Of a DNA stretch of 64,000 nt, positions 12,619-23,087 are shown one piece after another. The stretch is from the NCBI GenBank assembly GCA_964023205.1, contig OZ026843.1, positions 4,387,029 through 4,451,028 of the forward strand, written 5' to 3'. Under the pieces are notes generated by a model that was given only the letters and a program-made list of their open reading frames with translations, did no database searches and had not been told where the DNA came from. The first letter of the stretch is position 1; every line of letters begins with the position of its first letter. Made by a program: the position numbers and the translations under genes. This DNA is from Lutraria lutraria. Lineage: Eukaryota; Mollusca; Bivalvia; Venerida; Mactridae.

Positions 12619-13573
12619 AAAGTTATGTCATGGAACATTCATGGCTTAAATAGACATAAACTTAAAGATCAATCATTTGTTGATATACTGTGTCAAAATG
12701 ATATCATTTTTCTATACGAAACCTGGTCTAATTGTAATTCACAAATTGAAATTGAAGGTTATACATGTTTTAATTACTATAGACATTTCCATAATAAGCG
12801 ATCCAGAAGATGCAGTGGCAGGCTTGCTTTGTTTATAAAGGACAGTCTGATAAATGGTGTACATGTAATTCGAAATCATTACGATTCTATAATATGCCGG
12901 TTAAAACTTGACCACATGTTTTTTTCCTATTGAAAATGATATTTTTATTGCAGGTGTTTATTTTTGTTCAGAAAATTCCCTTGCATATAATGTAATTGAT
13001 GTCGAGTTTTTTAATCAACATCAGCTTGATATAAATGAATTCCAAACGCTTGGAACTGTATTATCATGTGGTGATTTTAACTCACGTACTGGGTCTCGCT
13101 TTGATTATGTTCCATGCGATCGCAACGTAAGTTTCGTTAATGATTCTGATTATATGCCAGATATTTCAATACCACATGGTAATGTTGACATTGTGTGTAA
13201 TGTGTATGGTCAGAAACTTATTGACCTTTGTAAGTCGGTGTCGCTACGCATTGCTAATGACAGGTTATTCGGTACCGACAGCGACTCATTCACATTTCCA
13301 AGTCACGTGGATAGTAGCGTAAATGATTTAAGCTGTTGAAAGTCATTCTCATGTAATAATAAATAATTTATTTATTATTACATGAGAATGACTTTCAACA
13401 GCTTCGAAGTAAGCATGTTTTGTAAGTGGTGGTCAGACCACGCCCCTGTGTGTTTTAGTATTTTGTCTTTTGAAGTTCCGAATATTCGAATAAAATTCCC
13501 AGCCCTAATTTTGTGTAATAATTTGCCTATTAGAAACGATTTATCGTCGAGCGAACGTACATCTGTGCGATGA
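12619..13573 (+). pseudogene. Non-LTR retrotransposon endonuclease domain relic
   Basis: This is the apurinic-like endonuclease (EEP fold) that opens ORF2 of non-LTR elements and nicks target DNA. Visible motifs in order are SWNIHGLNR at 12628, LYETWSN (the catalytic-Glu region), GDFNSRTG near 13070 and SDHAPV near 13430. A frameshift in a run of T near 12920 moves the frame. A 75-bp perfect palindrome at 13330-13404 splits the domain just before its last motif. Reverse transcriptase is missing downstream: the sequence leaves the element after about 13573 without an RT domain. Together with 11720-12617 it forms the 5' half of one element. Confidence 0.85.
13330..13404. repeat. 75-bp perfect palindrome
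   Basis: Two 37-nt arms pair without mismatch around a single central base at 13367; the left arm begins aagctgttgaaagtcattct. No target duplication flanks it. Removing the left arm would roughly restore the endonuclease reading (VND-LLLHENDF), so it looks like an inverted local copy of the right arm. Confidence 0.95.
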
Positions 13574-13884
13574 AACGACAATTCTCTTCACCATTCACGT
13601 TTATTTATGTATGTATTCGTTATGTATAATGATGATGGGCTGTATAGCTCAAGTCAAAGAAATAAAATGTTCTGCCATGGATGTGTTATTTCTATATATG
13701 GCAACATTATATCACAAACTGATTTGCGTGCTCTTAGTTGAGTCCGAATTTGCATTGTATCTGTAATTATTCTGCCCAAGTCCTTCTGTCATAACTATGT
13801 TGTATATTAACAGTTATCATCCATTGCTAATTCCTGAATGCTAATTCTTTCATTTTCAGGAACTGATTGCTAATTTAACGATTG
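13574..13884. other. Short non-coding spacer
   Basis: An open stretch follows the endonuclease relic (…MYNDDGLYSS…), but I cannot assign it. Nothing else is seen. Confidence 0.35.
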
Positions 13885-14930
13885 AAAGATGTCATGAGGT
13901 ATTGTGTTGATCATCAGCCTGGTTTGATTTTGGATTTGCTGGACAGGATAGAGCCCGCCCAGCCTGGATTTCATCCCCCTCGTCGACTCATGGTGGTCCA
14001 AATCCATCCTGGTGTAGCTGTGGACGTTGCCGTGACATGCCCACTGTGGCAGAGAGAGTGTGCTGTGGGTACATGCCTGAATAATGTGTGTCCCAATTAC
14101 CAGTGAGTTTTGATTTATACGTTTCACTCCATGGATATTTGATACTCCCCTAGTTCTTGTGTTTCGATTCACTGTACATATTAGTTTTAATCTATATTCA
14201 ATAAACCTATTCTCCTATCATAGTTAGTTTACATATAATGACAAAGTCCGTGTTAGAAGGACTGTTTTAATCTACTTGTTATCAAAATTTTCCTTCTGGT
14301 TGAATGCCTTTGAATTTTCCCTCCCTAGGCAGTATTTTTTATCAATAGTCTGCCCCTTTATTTTATCTAATGTGTGTATTGAGTAAAAAAGTATTGCCTA
14401 GCCAGATTACAAATACACACATTGCTCTGATATCATATACTTCATTAGTTGTTTCATCATGCTTTATGCCCCTTTAAGACAGTCAGAGTCATATGAAGCA
14501 GACCTAAGTTCACCTAACCATTGTTCCTGGGAAAACCCAGTATTAGAACCCAACCTCGGTAAGCAACTGCCTGCTTCATCACATAAACAGATATGGTCGG
14601 TAGCTCATTATCTGCTTCAGTGATGCCTTGTGTCTCAGGGTTGTCTTTTTTGTTGTAGGACATTCCAGGGTACGTCCTGGACGAATCAGCGTTGAACTTG
14701 GCCAGGATGTATGGGAGAGAACTGGGGAAGTACTGTTGTATCCAGATGAAAGGGAAACAAGCAAGACCAACAGGCATGCAGCATACAGGCAGTTTACCCT
14801 CTGGAACCATGGCCGCCTGGGTCAAGGTGTAAGAATGGTGATTCCGTCGTGTTGTGTTTGGGGTATAAGAGATAGATACCCTGGCCCATATGGACAATAC
14901 ACAGGATTCAAGTCAACACGACTAGCATAA
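13885..14930 (+). pseudogene. P2X7 intracellular-domain-like pseudogene, two exons
   Basis: Exon A (13885-14102) carries DHQPGLILDLL. After a frame change it gives GGPNPSWCSCGRCRDMPT and ERVCCGYMPE. The exon ends at a gtgagt donor. Exon B starts after a pyrimidine-rich tract and 'ttgtag' at 14659 with DIPGYVLDESALNLARMY. It changes frame, then reads YRQFTLWNHGRLGQGV, IPSCCVWGIRDRYPGPYGQY and TGF to a stop at 14930. The WCxCGxC...MPT...ERxCC and IPSCCVWxIRxxYPxPxGQYTGF signatures match the cysteine-rich, zinc-binding C-terminal ballast domain of P2X7 receptors. Many invertebrates have this domain in stand-alone proteins without the channel. An in-frame TAA at 14082 and at least two frameshifts make this copy inactive. 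The intron holds a SINE. Confidence 0.82.
14457..14610 (+). repeat. SINE copy 1, inside pseudogene intron
   Basis: It contains 'tttatgcccctttaagaca', 'agtcagagtcatatgaa', 'ctaaccattgttcctgggaa' and 'gtaagcaactgcctgcttca'. The same words in the same order are in the copies at 15005-15235 and, inverted, 38451-38613. Confidence 0.8.
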
Positions 14931-15004
14931 TTGTTAGTGATTATACATGTACCAATATCATGAAAATGTTTTCCAGTTGGTTTCAATATAAATGAAAATG
15001 TCAC

Positions 15005-15235
15005 ATTTATTTTGTTTGTTTATTTTGAGTTTTATGCCCCTTTTCAATGGTCCTAGTCATATGACTTTCAGGCAGTCAGTTCATCTAACCATTGTTCCTG
15101 GGAATTACCAGTACCAGACTCCCATCCTCTGTAAGCAACTGCCTACTTTCTCACATAAAGAGACATTGTCCGTAGCAGGGCTAGAACCCACGACAATTTT
15201 ATCAATGAGAAGTTACAGCTATTTATAGCACGGAG
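15005..15235 (+). repeat. SINE copy 2
   Basis: It starts 'tttgtttgtttattttgagt' followed by the 'tttatgcccc' core, then 'ctaaccattgttcctgggaa' and 'gtaagcaactgcctactttc'. It ends near a tRNA-type B-box-like 'ggctagaaccca'. It is one of three copies in the window. Confidence 0.8.
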
Positions 15236-15895
15236 GCGAGTGCCACATTTGTATGTGAAACAAAATGTCCCAAGTGGCCAATTAATAGAGTGCTACTGCC
15301 ACCATGGTACCAAACAGTCTGAAAGATGTGACATGTGTACACATTGTTTTTTTAGATAAATTTTAGTCGTTATTGTGGTCCAGTGGTAGTCACAGTAGGT
15401 TTGCCATTGGGAACTAAACGGATTTAAATCTCTATACATGGAACAGTTGCCATCTGCTTGTGGAAAAGCAAGTTAACTAGTAAGCTAATGCGGCGTAATT
15501 TTATTTTGTAAAAATGCTCATTGACCCTTTGAAAAGAAAAAAAATAAGAGGATCACCATGAACATGTTCAAAGTCGAAATTAAGTTGTTTTCCCATAATA
15601 AGTAGCATAACCATTTATACAGTGTATAAGGAAAGGTTATACTTCTTTATTTATTGTTCTCTTTACTCTTTAAAATTTACAACAGTGAACAAGCAACAGT
15701 GCTCAATAATTATAACTACAATATAATTAATTGGTTTCTAATTGGTTCATCAGTAAAACAAAGCCTAAACTGAATAGAATTTAGAAAACACATCTGTACC
15801 AGCGAAATCTACCAAGCAAACACCACATATCTTCAAAAGTCAACTTTCCAATTCCGTTCTGTCCTTCATTTATAGCTTCCCTAAACCTGAAGTTG
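15236..15895. other. Non-coding, with a weak tRNA-like head
   Basis: At about 15370-15450 'gtggtccagtggtagtcaca' resembles an A box of a tRNA-derived SINE, but there is no convincing B box. Nothing else is seen. Confidence 0.35.
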
Positions 15896-16100
15896 AAAAA
15901 AACATGGTCCAGTGGTTACTTAGTGCACAAGACTTGCAAGCCATCGATCCGGATTCGATTCATTGCCGAGACAGGCAATACCCTTCCGCTATAAAAAAAT
16001 CACAAAAATGTCGAGTTTTATCCATGTATGGAGAGGTTGCTAGTCGAGTCAGGCTATATCCTTCTAGAAAAAAAATCACAAAAATGTTAGATTTCGCTTG
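15896..16100 (+). repeat. tRNA-derived SINE
   Basis: An A-box-like 'gtccagtggttacttagtgc' and a B-box-like 'ggattcgattcat' are spaced as in a tRNA. They are followed by a duplicated tail motif 'aaaaaaatcacaaaaatg' at about 15995 and 16072. No cloverleaf long enough to be a functional tRNA is evident. Confidence 0.55.
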
Positions 16101-17134
16101 GCCGTTTGTTCAAGCATTGAATGCAATGTACATGTATATAACTATTTTTACCTATAATCAAAATGAAAAAAATATTGACAAAAAGGGGGGAAAAATCAAT
16201 CGAATTCAAGGTGATGTTGATTGAATATGGTATTTGAAATTAATAAAATGTATTTTGATGCGGAGGGAGGGGGCTTCCTGGGAAACCAGTAACATTACTC
16301 TGTTTAATTAAGATCTTGTTTCAACTTAGTGGCGACCTCCACATGGCGTTCTACTTTATCTCTTCCATTGTCTACTAGATTGTGATTTTTTATTTGCATT
16401 CATATTGGAGCGCTATTAAAAGTAAATATTTGTGACAATAAGCAAATATAATAATAAAAAAACTGACCGAATATTCGGATCGATATAAAAAAAAAGAATA
16501 CGAAAATCTATACAAGTATTTGTAGGTTCCATTGTTTACAGTTTAATTAAATACTTCGCATTTCCATGACAATCATTTACTCGACTTTCCCGAGTGTTTC
16601 CCATGTTCAGGAATACAATGTAGTTGAATTCGGTGATATGAACTTTTATATAAATTTCCTGATTTTGTCTCTGCATACTGTTTTTATCATGAACTGCAGG
16701 AGGAATAGTAGAGGTGTTGTGTTTATTTTGTTTAAATAATTGATAACGATGATTTAAAGAGAAGGAAATAGAAAGTTTATCATTAAAAAACAACATTTAT
16801 TTATATAAGATAAAAAAATTGCTTGGAACAGATAAAATGGGACTAGGCATGTGAATTTATCATTATCATCAACGTTATCATCATTGTAAACAATAAAAAA
16901 AATTATCATCTTTATCATCATTCGTCTTCGTGTCCCTTTAAGTTGGCTGTATTTGTAACAGTAGATCGAGAAATCTTTCCTACATACCGAAGAGCTTCCA
17001 TTAACTTTCGCCTAAGAAAATAGTTCCAATTTTTCAATTGAATGGCATAGATACAAATTCAAGTCGAAATCAGATGGCTATGAAAATTCGTAAACGAGCA
17101 ATACAAAACAGCCGTAAAAATTCTAAACAATCCT
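16101..17134. other. Non-coding gap
   Basis: It contains an 'atc'-rich low-complexity patch at 16855-16925. No gene is supported; the 86-aa minus frame at 16536-16796 has no motif. Confidence 0.45.
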
Positions 17135-17148
17135 CTACCTCGGAATAC
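17135..17148. repeat. 14-bp target-site duplication, left
   Basis: ctacctcggaatac, repeated exactly at 17932-17945, brackets the RT-tail insertion. Confidence 0.9.
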
Positions 17149-17931
17149 CTTCAGTTGTTCGTGACTGGAATCGTATTCCGTCTAGTATCCGCTGCTCACC
17201 GACACTAAGTACATTTAAAACATATCTCGATGTAAGTAAAAAAAGAACTCCAATGTACTATTATGTAGGATCTAGAAAACTCCAAGTGGTACATACACGC
17301 CTCCGCACAAAGTGCAGTGCTCTTAATTACCACTTGCTTCTGAGAAACATCTGCCCCTCACCGTTGTGTCGATGTGGTCAAATTGAGTCAAATTATCATT
17401 ACTTCTTTGAGTGTAACTGTTATGGCACATGGCGTAATAATATGCTCAATAACCTCTGAAATTATAACATTAGCCTGGACCTCCTATTATTTGGTGACAC
17501 AGCGCTTTCAGATCAGGAAATAACACCATTTTCAGTCATGTCCAGAGCTTCAAATCTGACACTAAGAGATTTATCTGCGCTTAGTAATATCAACTCTGTT
17601 AGTAACCTAAATCCGCTGACCCAGGATATTACATATATCTTATTTATGAGCCCTTTCCCTGCTTCTCTCTATTTTGCACATACTCATATACATTTTTAAA
17701 CCCACACTCATCATATTGTTTGTTTGTATGTTTGCCATGTTTATTCCTATGTTAATGTCTTCATCACATTAGAGCAAGCTCAATGTAAATTTATTACTAT
17801 CCGCCCAAGGAGAAGAATTCTATAAGACTTCTTTCGTTCTAATCCTTTCCTTATATAATATACATATATGTTTTGTTTTATCATGTACTTGTGAATGTTG
17901 AATGATTTGGAATAAATATGTTTAAACTAAA
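17149..17931 (+). pseudogene. 5'-truncated non-LTR retrotransposon, RT tail
   Basis: This is a 783-bp insertion with perfect 14-bp target duplications. It begins inside the pol C-terminus: PSVVRDWNRIPSSIRCSPTL, then a 68-residue open stretch with VHTRLRTKCSALNYHLL, and a knuckle CRCGQIESNYHYFFEC (CxC...HX4C). The reading stops at 17459. The rest is 3' untranslated sequence ending in 'aataaatatgtttaaact'. Truncation at the 5' end with a target duplication is the usual product of target-primed reverse transcription. Only the C-terminal region is present, so the copy cannot move. Confidence 0.92.
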
Positions 17932-17945
17932 CTACCTCGGAATAC
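17932..17945. repeat. 14-bp target-site duplication, right
   Basis: Exact copy of 17135-17148, immediately after the A/T-rich tail of the insertion. Confidence 0.9.
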
Positions 17946-19469
17946 TACAATATTTATCAGTATATACGCACACTTCAAGGAATGATGACGTCATAATTCA
18001 CGTGCTGTATATGCTAATTGCTGAACTTCTTTTGGTGATCCGATGGAGAAACATAAATCAAAGTACCGAAAGCACATGACGCGGGAACACCTTTAACAAT
18101 TGCATGGCGGGTGTAAAAAAGCGTAGTACTTTGGTCTGCATTAAGATGCATACGTGCCGAGCGAGTGAATGTTTTGGAAAGTTGAACTATCGTCCAGTTT
18201 CCAAACCTCAGCACAATACCTCACCCTACAAAGAAATTCAACTCTTGACTGCTTTGTAGTTCCGAGCAATAGCAAAACCTTCAGAGATGTACTTGTCGCG
18301 TAAACTGGTGATATTTCAATAAAAAGGTAAATGTTATTGAGCTTACAATGCGTGGAACATGCAAATGAATTAATTAATTCGAATATAAAACTATAACAAA
18401 ATATAAACAATAGTTCGACTCGGGTTCAATAAGTATGCATGTAATGATCTTAATCTTTACCGTATTGATTGAGTCCATTAATTTTGAAATTCGTGTCACG
18501 AATGAGCAAGTTGCTATAGAAACTGAATGAATTATCTCATTAGATGATTAATAGCTTCCTTGAAAACGATTATAGCTTATTATTTATCTAGAGATAAACT
18601 TTACAGGATTATATACTTATACATTATTTTCTTTGATATATGTATCATAATGAACATGGCTACGTTATTAGTACATTTGTACGACATTTTTAAAAAAGTA
18701 AATATAGGTTTTCGAATTAAATAATGATTAAAGTTTTAACGTTAGATATTTGTTCAACTAGGCCACGCTTGAAATATAATTTCGAACGATGGTAATACTC
18801 AGAAAGTTTGATATAGTCCCTTGAACGAGAGAAAATATTCAATAATTTACGTAAAACAATATCGTATCGAAACCAGACTTGATGTCGTTCGTTTGTAAAT
18901 AATGCCACGGTCACGGGATTTATTCAGGGCATCGCTTGATATTTGAACATTACTAGTACACTATGTTTGGTCTTCTGCTTTTGGAATATGATCGATATAC
19001 TGCTTAGAAATAGCTTCACAATACACACAAGTAGTCGGGTTGACGGACAAAAATGGTAGGACGGACAAACAGACAGAACAAATAAATAGTAAATAAGGAA
19101 TTCATAGCAAGGTCATATGAAACTGTATACTTTTATTGCCATAAGATTATTAGAATATTATCATGAATCGATTAATTCTTTGGTCATTTCCTGAATTCGA
19201 CAATATGATAATGACAACATTCATCATATTATTTCATATCTAAGTCATCGGATGAAATACCCTGTGGACAATGGAATATATTTACTCAGCAATCACCTGT
19301 CACGTATCAATTTATTATATTCCGCATTCCTACCAAACGAGTTACGGTTTCTTAATTATTTAGTTTCGTAATTATACTCTGGTTCACTGAGTATTGGTGT
19401 GGGTGTCTAGGAGATACTGTTTATGGTAAAATATCAATAAAACAAGACAATTTCTATAGTTACAGTATA
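17946..19469. other. Non-coding gap
   Basis: Several short minus-strand frames occur (18014-18410, 18717-18914) with no domain or splice signature. No repeat boundary recognised. Confidence 0.45.
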
Positions 19470-19644
19470 CAGTACAGCCTCTCCAGAGCGGCCCTCTCTT
19501 GAGCAACAACCCATCTTCATCAACAGTATGATTTTATCCCACTGCACGGTTTCACTATTAATGTTACCTCTTTACAGCAACAACCTCTCAACAATAACCT
19601 GATTTTGCTTCTCCCAAAGGGTGTTGCTTTGGAGAGTTGCTCTG
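19470..19644. mobile_element. Pogo-type MITE
   Basis: The left tip is CAGTACAGCCTCTCCAGAGC, preceded by TA. The right tip reads 'ctttggagagttgctctg' followed by TA. The interior shares 'aacaacctctcaacaa' and 'cccaaagggtgttgctttgg' with the copy at 911-1072. It is non-coding and mobilisable only in trans. Confidence 0.75.
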
Positions 19645-20647
19645 TATATGAACTACATGTATCAAGTGATCGAATTTTGTTCCTGTTAAAAACGAGACTT
19701 TCGATTTCCAAAGGGGTTCATCAGCTGTATAAGTAAGTAAGTAAAGTATTCATTTAAGTGGCATGTGCAATATTACAGAGTGTACCTACATAAGTATTAT
19801 TTACAAGATTACAGCACCCGGTCCAATGGGCCTACAAGTCACTGTCGATTTAATCTAAGATAATTACATATTTTCAATCTAGATGGTTACTGAAATTATG
19901 GTATTATACAACATGTAACATAGATATTAAAATTTCATTCATAGACAAACATTATATACTCTTAGATTCCACCTATATTGTATATTGAATTACATGTATT
20001 GAAATTCATTTGAGCTGGTAGAAGAATTGCACTCACGAGAAATAATGAGTATTTTAGATTCTACATCAACCACTCGATCAATTAAGCAATCGATGTATCA
20101 ACCAATAAATCGATCAATTAACAAATCGATCAATATAACAATCAGTTGATATATAAGCTAATCATGATATCAATCAATATAATAATCAATAAATATATTA
20201 ATCAATCAATATATTAATAATTAATTCAAAGAAATGGAACTGTGTTATATAAGATGCTATACTTAACAATAAAATGTTATTCAGAAAAATATACATTTGA
20301 TTCTTAACACATTTCAACAATTATCCAGATACGTAATATTTTCTTGAAAAAAAAAGAGAGGACACCGACTGCAGAATGTAAGGGAGATAAACCCTACATA
20401 ATTGAAAAGTACGACATAATTATTACTCCCCTTCCCTAATTTGAATCAAAGTACTGAAAGTCCTCATGGAACCTGAACTCACATTGACCATGCAACATGG
20501 AATACATGGAATAGTAACGCTGGATCAGTGCATTTTTGTGATATTTGTGGTTTGCATTTTCACACATACGAATTTGTCACATACATTTCCACCTTGCTAC
20601 GCCATTACCATACTGAATGTTTCAGCCAATGTAACGTCAGCTTTTAA
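19645..20647. other. Non-coding, AT-rich with 'aatcaat' low complexity
   Basis: From 20080 to 20230 'atcaat', 'atcgatcaatt' and 'aatatatt' words recur irregularly. No gene. Confidence 0.5.
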
Positions 20648-20982
20648 AGACATTGAACAGCTACTATATAAATGACCCCCCCCAAAATCCACATGTGGTC
20701 TAATCTCTTAATTGTTTTATTGCCCCTAATCAGATAAAACCACTCTGGTCACAGTCTGTAGACTTGACACCTAGTCAAAAAGTGGGGTAATAAATTTTTA
20801 TTGATTTCAGTGATAATAAGTTTATGACTAAATTTCTTTTGTTTTTATAAGCATAGAGTAACATATTATGTAAACAGGTGCTAGTCTATCAATGACCCTG
20901 TCTGTTTTATTACCCCCTACTGTGGAATTAGGGGACTTTCTGGTCCATAAGTCACATGCCTCGCATTCCTGGTTCAATGTCT
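20648..20982. mobile_element. TTAA-flanked MITE, family A copy 2 (inverted)
   Basis: This 335-bp copy is in opposite orientation to 3794-4130, with TTAA at 20644-20647 and 20983-20986 and tips AGACATTGAAC/GTTCAATGTCT. The two copies align along their whole length with few differences, so the family moved fairly recently. Confidence 0.87.
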
Positions 20983-22925
20983 TTAAACAATTACAGGGCA
21001 AAGGTCATGTAATCATAACATTTGAACGTTTCAGTCAATGCGTCGATTTTGTTGCTCCTGGATTATAGTATTTTGCACTGAATCAGTGCATGTTGGTGAT
21101 AGCATGCATTGTCATCCCTGTCCCTAGTGTTTTGGCGTGTATTTAGTATGGTAATTCAAGCCGATTTTGTATAGCGAGGTTGCATTGGACTAAACAAAAA
21201 TCACGATTTTTTTCGGTGGAAAAAGAATTTGCTTTATTGTTTTGAATTCTACAAAATACAAAGTACCCACAGGACTGTTGTTGTTATCTCCCTTGTTTAA
21301 GTCATTTATCCCCCCCCCCCCCCCCCCCCCTCCGCATGCAAGAACAACACGCAACACATATGAACTGATGCTACAAATATTGTTTAAATGTATAACTATT
21401 GTTTGTATTGTTATAACTTCTCTAAACTGCTACAGGCGCATTTGATAATTTCTTATATAGTCTTGTGCCCTGGAAACCTTCCCGCAGTACCAATACAGTT
21501 ACTATAGAAATACGCGGACTATCAAAGTGAATAAATAAATAAATTTTGTGAAGAGAACACACATATTCAGACTTTGACATATGGAACGGCGAACAACAAA
21601 TTCATCCGAAGGGTGGTTTCAAATCCAAATAGATTTAACTTACATCATTATTTAAACTGATAGTTAATGCTGTAACTTAGAAATTGTTAAATACGTTTAC
21701 AGAGCAGAAAATAAGAGTATAAAGCAGAATATTAAAAAGCATAACAGTGCATAAAAGCATTACACAGAGCACACCAAAGCAATATCAGTACCAGTACTTG
21801 CAAATGACTGCAGTACGTACTGCAGTACCAGTAATGCATCTCTGGTCAGAGCAGAGTATATTAGAGCGTTGCCGAACATTACATAGCAGAGTAGAACAGA
21901 ACTGAAGAGAACATTAATTTCACGCGGTTCAGTAGTATAGCATGAAACATTTGTCTTTTCGCGTAGCATATTATTAAGAGTCCGAGTGTTTTAAAGCTAC
22001 CTGGTAGAGCACGAAAATCTTGTGCGTGTAATGTCATTCTGAGCAGTATTTCATTTTTGATATCTAAAGCAATTTCGGTTGCTATATGTATTGTCCTTAT
22101 GCTGTCGAACTTAAATTTCGCATTCAAAGAGCGTGGCCCCATATGCTCTGCAATCTGAAACTTGACATGGGGTACAGATTTCCTAAGAATTTCTTCATGC
22201 GGGGTTTGATCTCTGGTTGCTCCTGGGCTATTGTGTTTTCAAACTAGAGTTTTTCAATGATATGGCTGAGTAATCTATATCATGTTGATACCATTGTTTG
22301 TATATCCTATGCTCACATCTTTGTCCGATTTCTTCTACTTAAAAATAAAACACCGTCCGGTATTGCACATAAGTGACTTTGTTTTTTATTTGTTTGTAGC
22401 ATACAAGTACAATGTATTGTCAAGCAAAGACAATACATTTTTGTTTAATCATAGTATAAATAAATTTTATGTATGTACATAAATGAGACAAAATTGTGTT
22501 CTTTTACAAAAGTATGCATGAAAATATTATCATGCCACCAATATCGACGTGTGTAAGTGTCAAACTATGGAAGAAAATTTTGATTATAAATTATGTATTA
22601 TAACAAAATAAAACATGAAAATATAGTTATCTCGCCATTATAGAAGTATGTCACACTTCAACCACGACAAAATATCGTGAAATTAAGAATATCTTCACGT
22701 ACTAAAGCTGTTTCAAATTTTCTATTACGCGAAATATATTTTATGTGAACCAATTTCGATATACAACAATATTTTACATAATGCCTTTTTAGTATCATCT
22801 ATTAAAAATGTTGTCAATGCTTTTCTTATTTCTTTGCAATATCATTGGAAAAATACTGCTACATTTCTATAATATGTACTTCATGATTGAAAAGAATATC
22901 AAGAAAATGCATTCGTGTGGATACG
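20983..22925. other. Non-coding; poly-C tract and short palindrome
   Basis: It contains 21 consecutive C at 21310-21330 and a perfect 20-bp palindrome actgcagtacgtactgcagt at 21807-21826. A stretch at 22800-22900 resembles part of the repeat at 46590-46690 ('cattggaaaaa', 'tgctacatttctat'). No gene is supported. Confidence 0.5.
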
Positions 22926-22926
22926 T

Positions 22927-22933
22927 TTTATTA
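22927..22933 (-). terminator. Poly(A) signal of the sulfotransferase-like gene
   Basis: On the minus strand AATAAA lies about 160 nt beyond the stop codon at 23088, a normal 3' UTR length for a compact transcript. Confidence 0.55.
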
Positions 22934-23087
22934 TCTGATACAGCTATGGCTAAAGCGTCTGACCACTTTTATGACTGATGATATACAATTAACAGGTTGT
23001 TACGTAATATTTGTTGATTTTATCACCCTGTTAAAAACACAGACACTTGAATTGTCTTAACTTTGTGTTCGTACCGAACAACAAAAA

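Noticed and set aside
15896..16100. Functional tRNA gene
   Set aside because: A- and B-box-like motifs exist but no credible cloverleaf or terminator run; the layout fits a tRNA-derived SINE.
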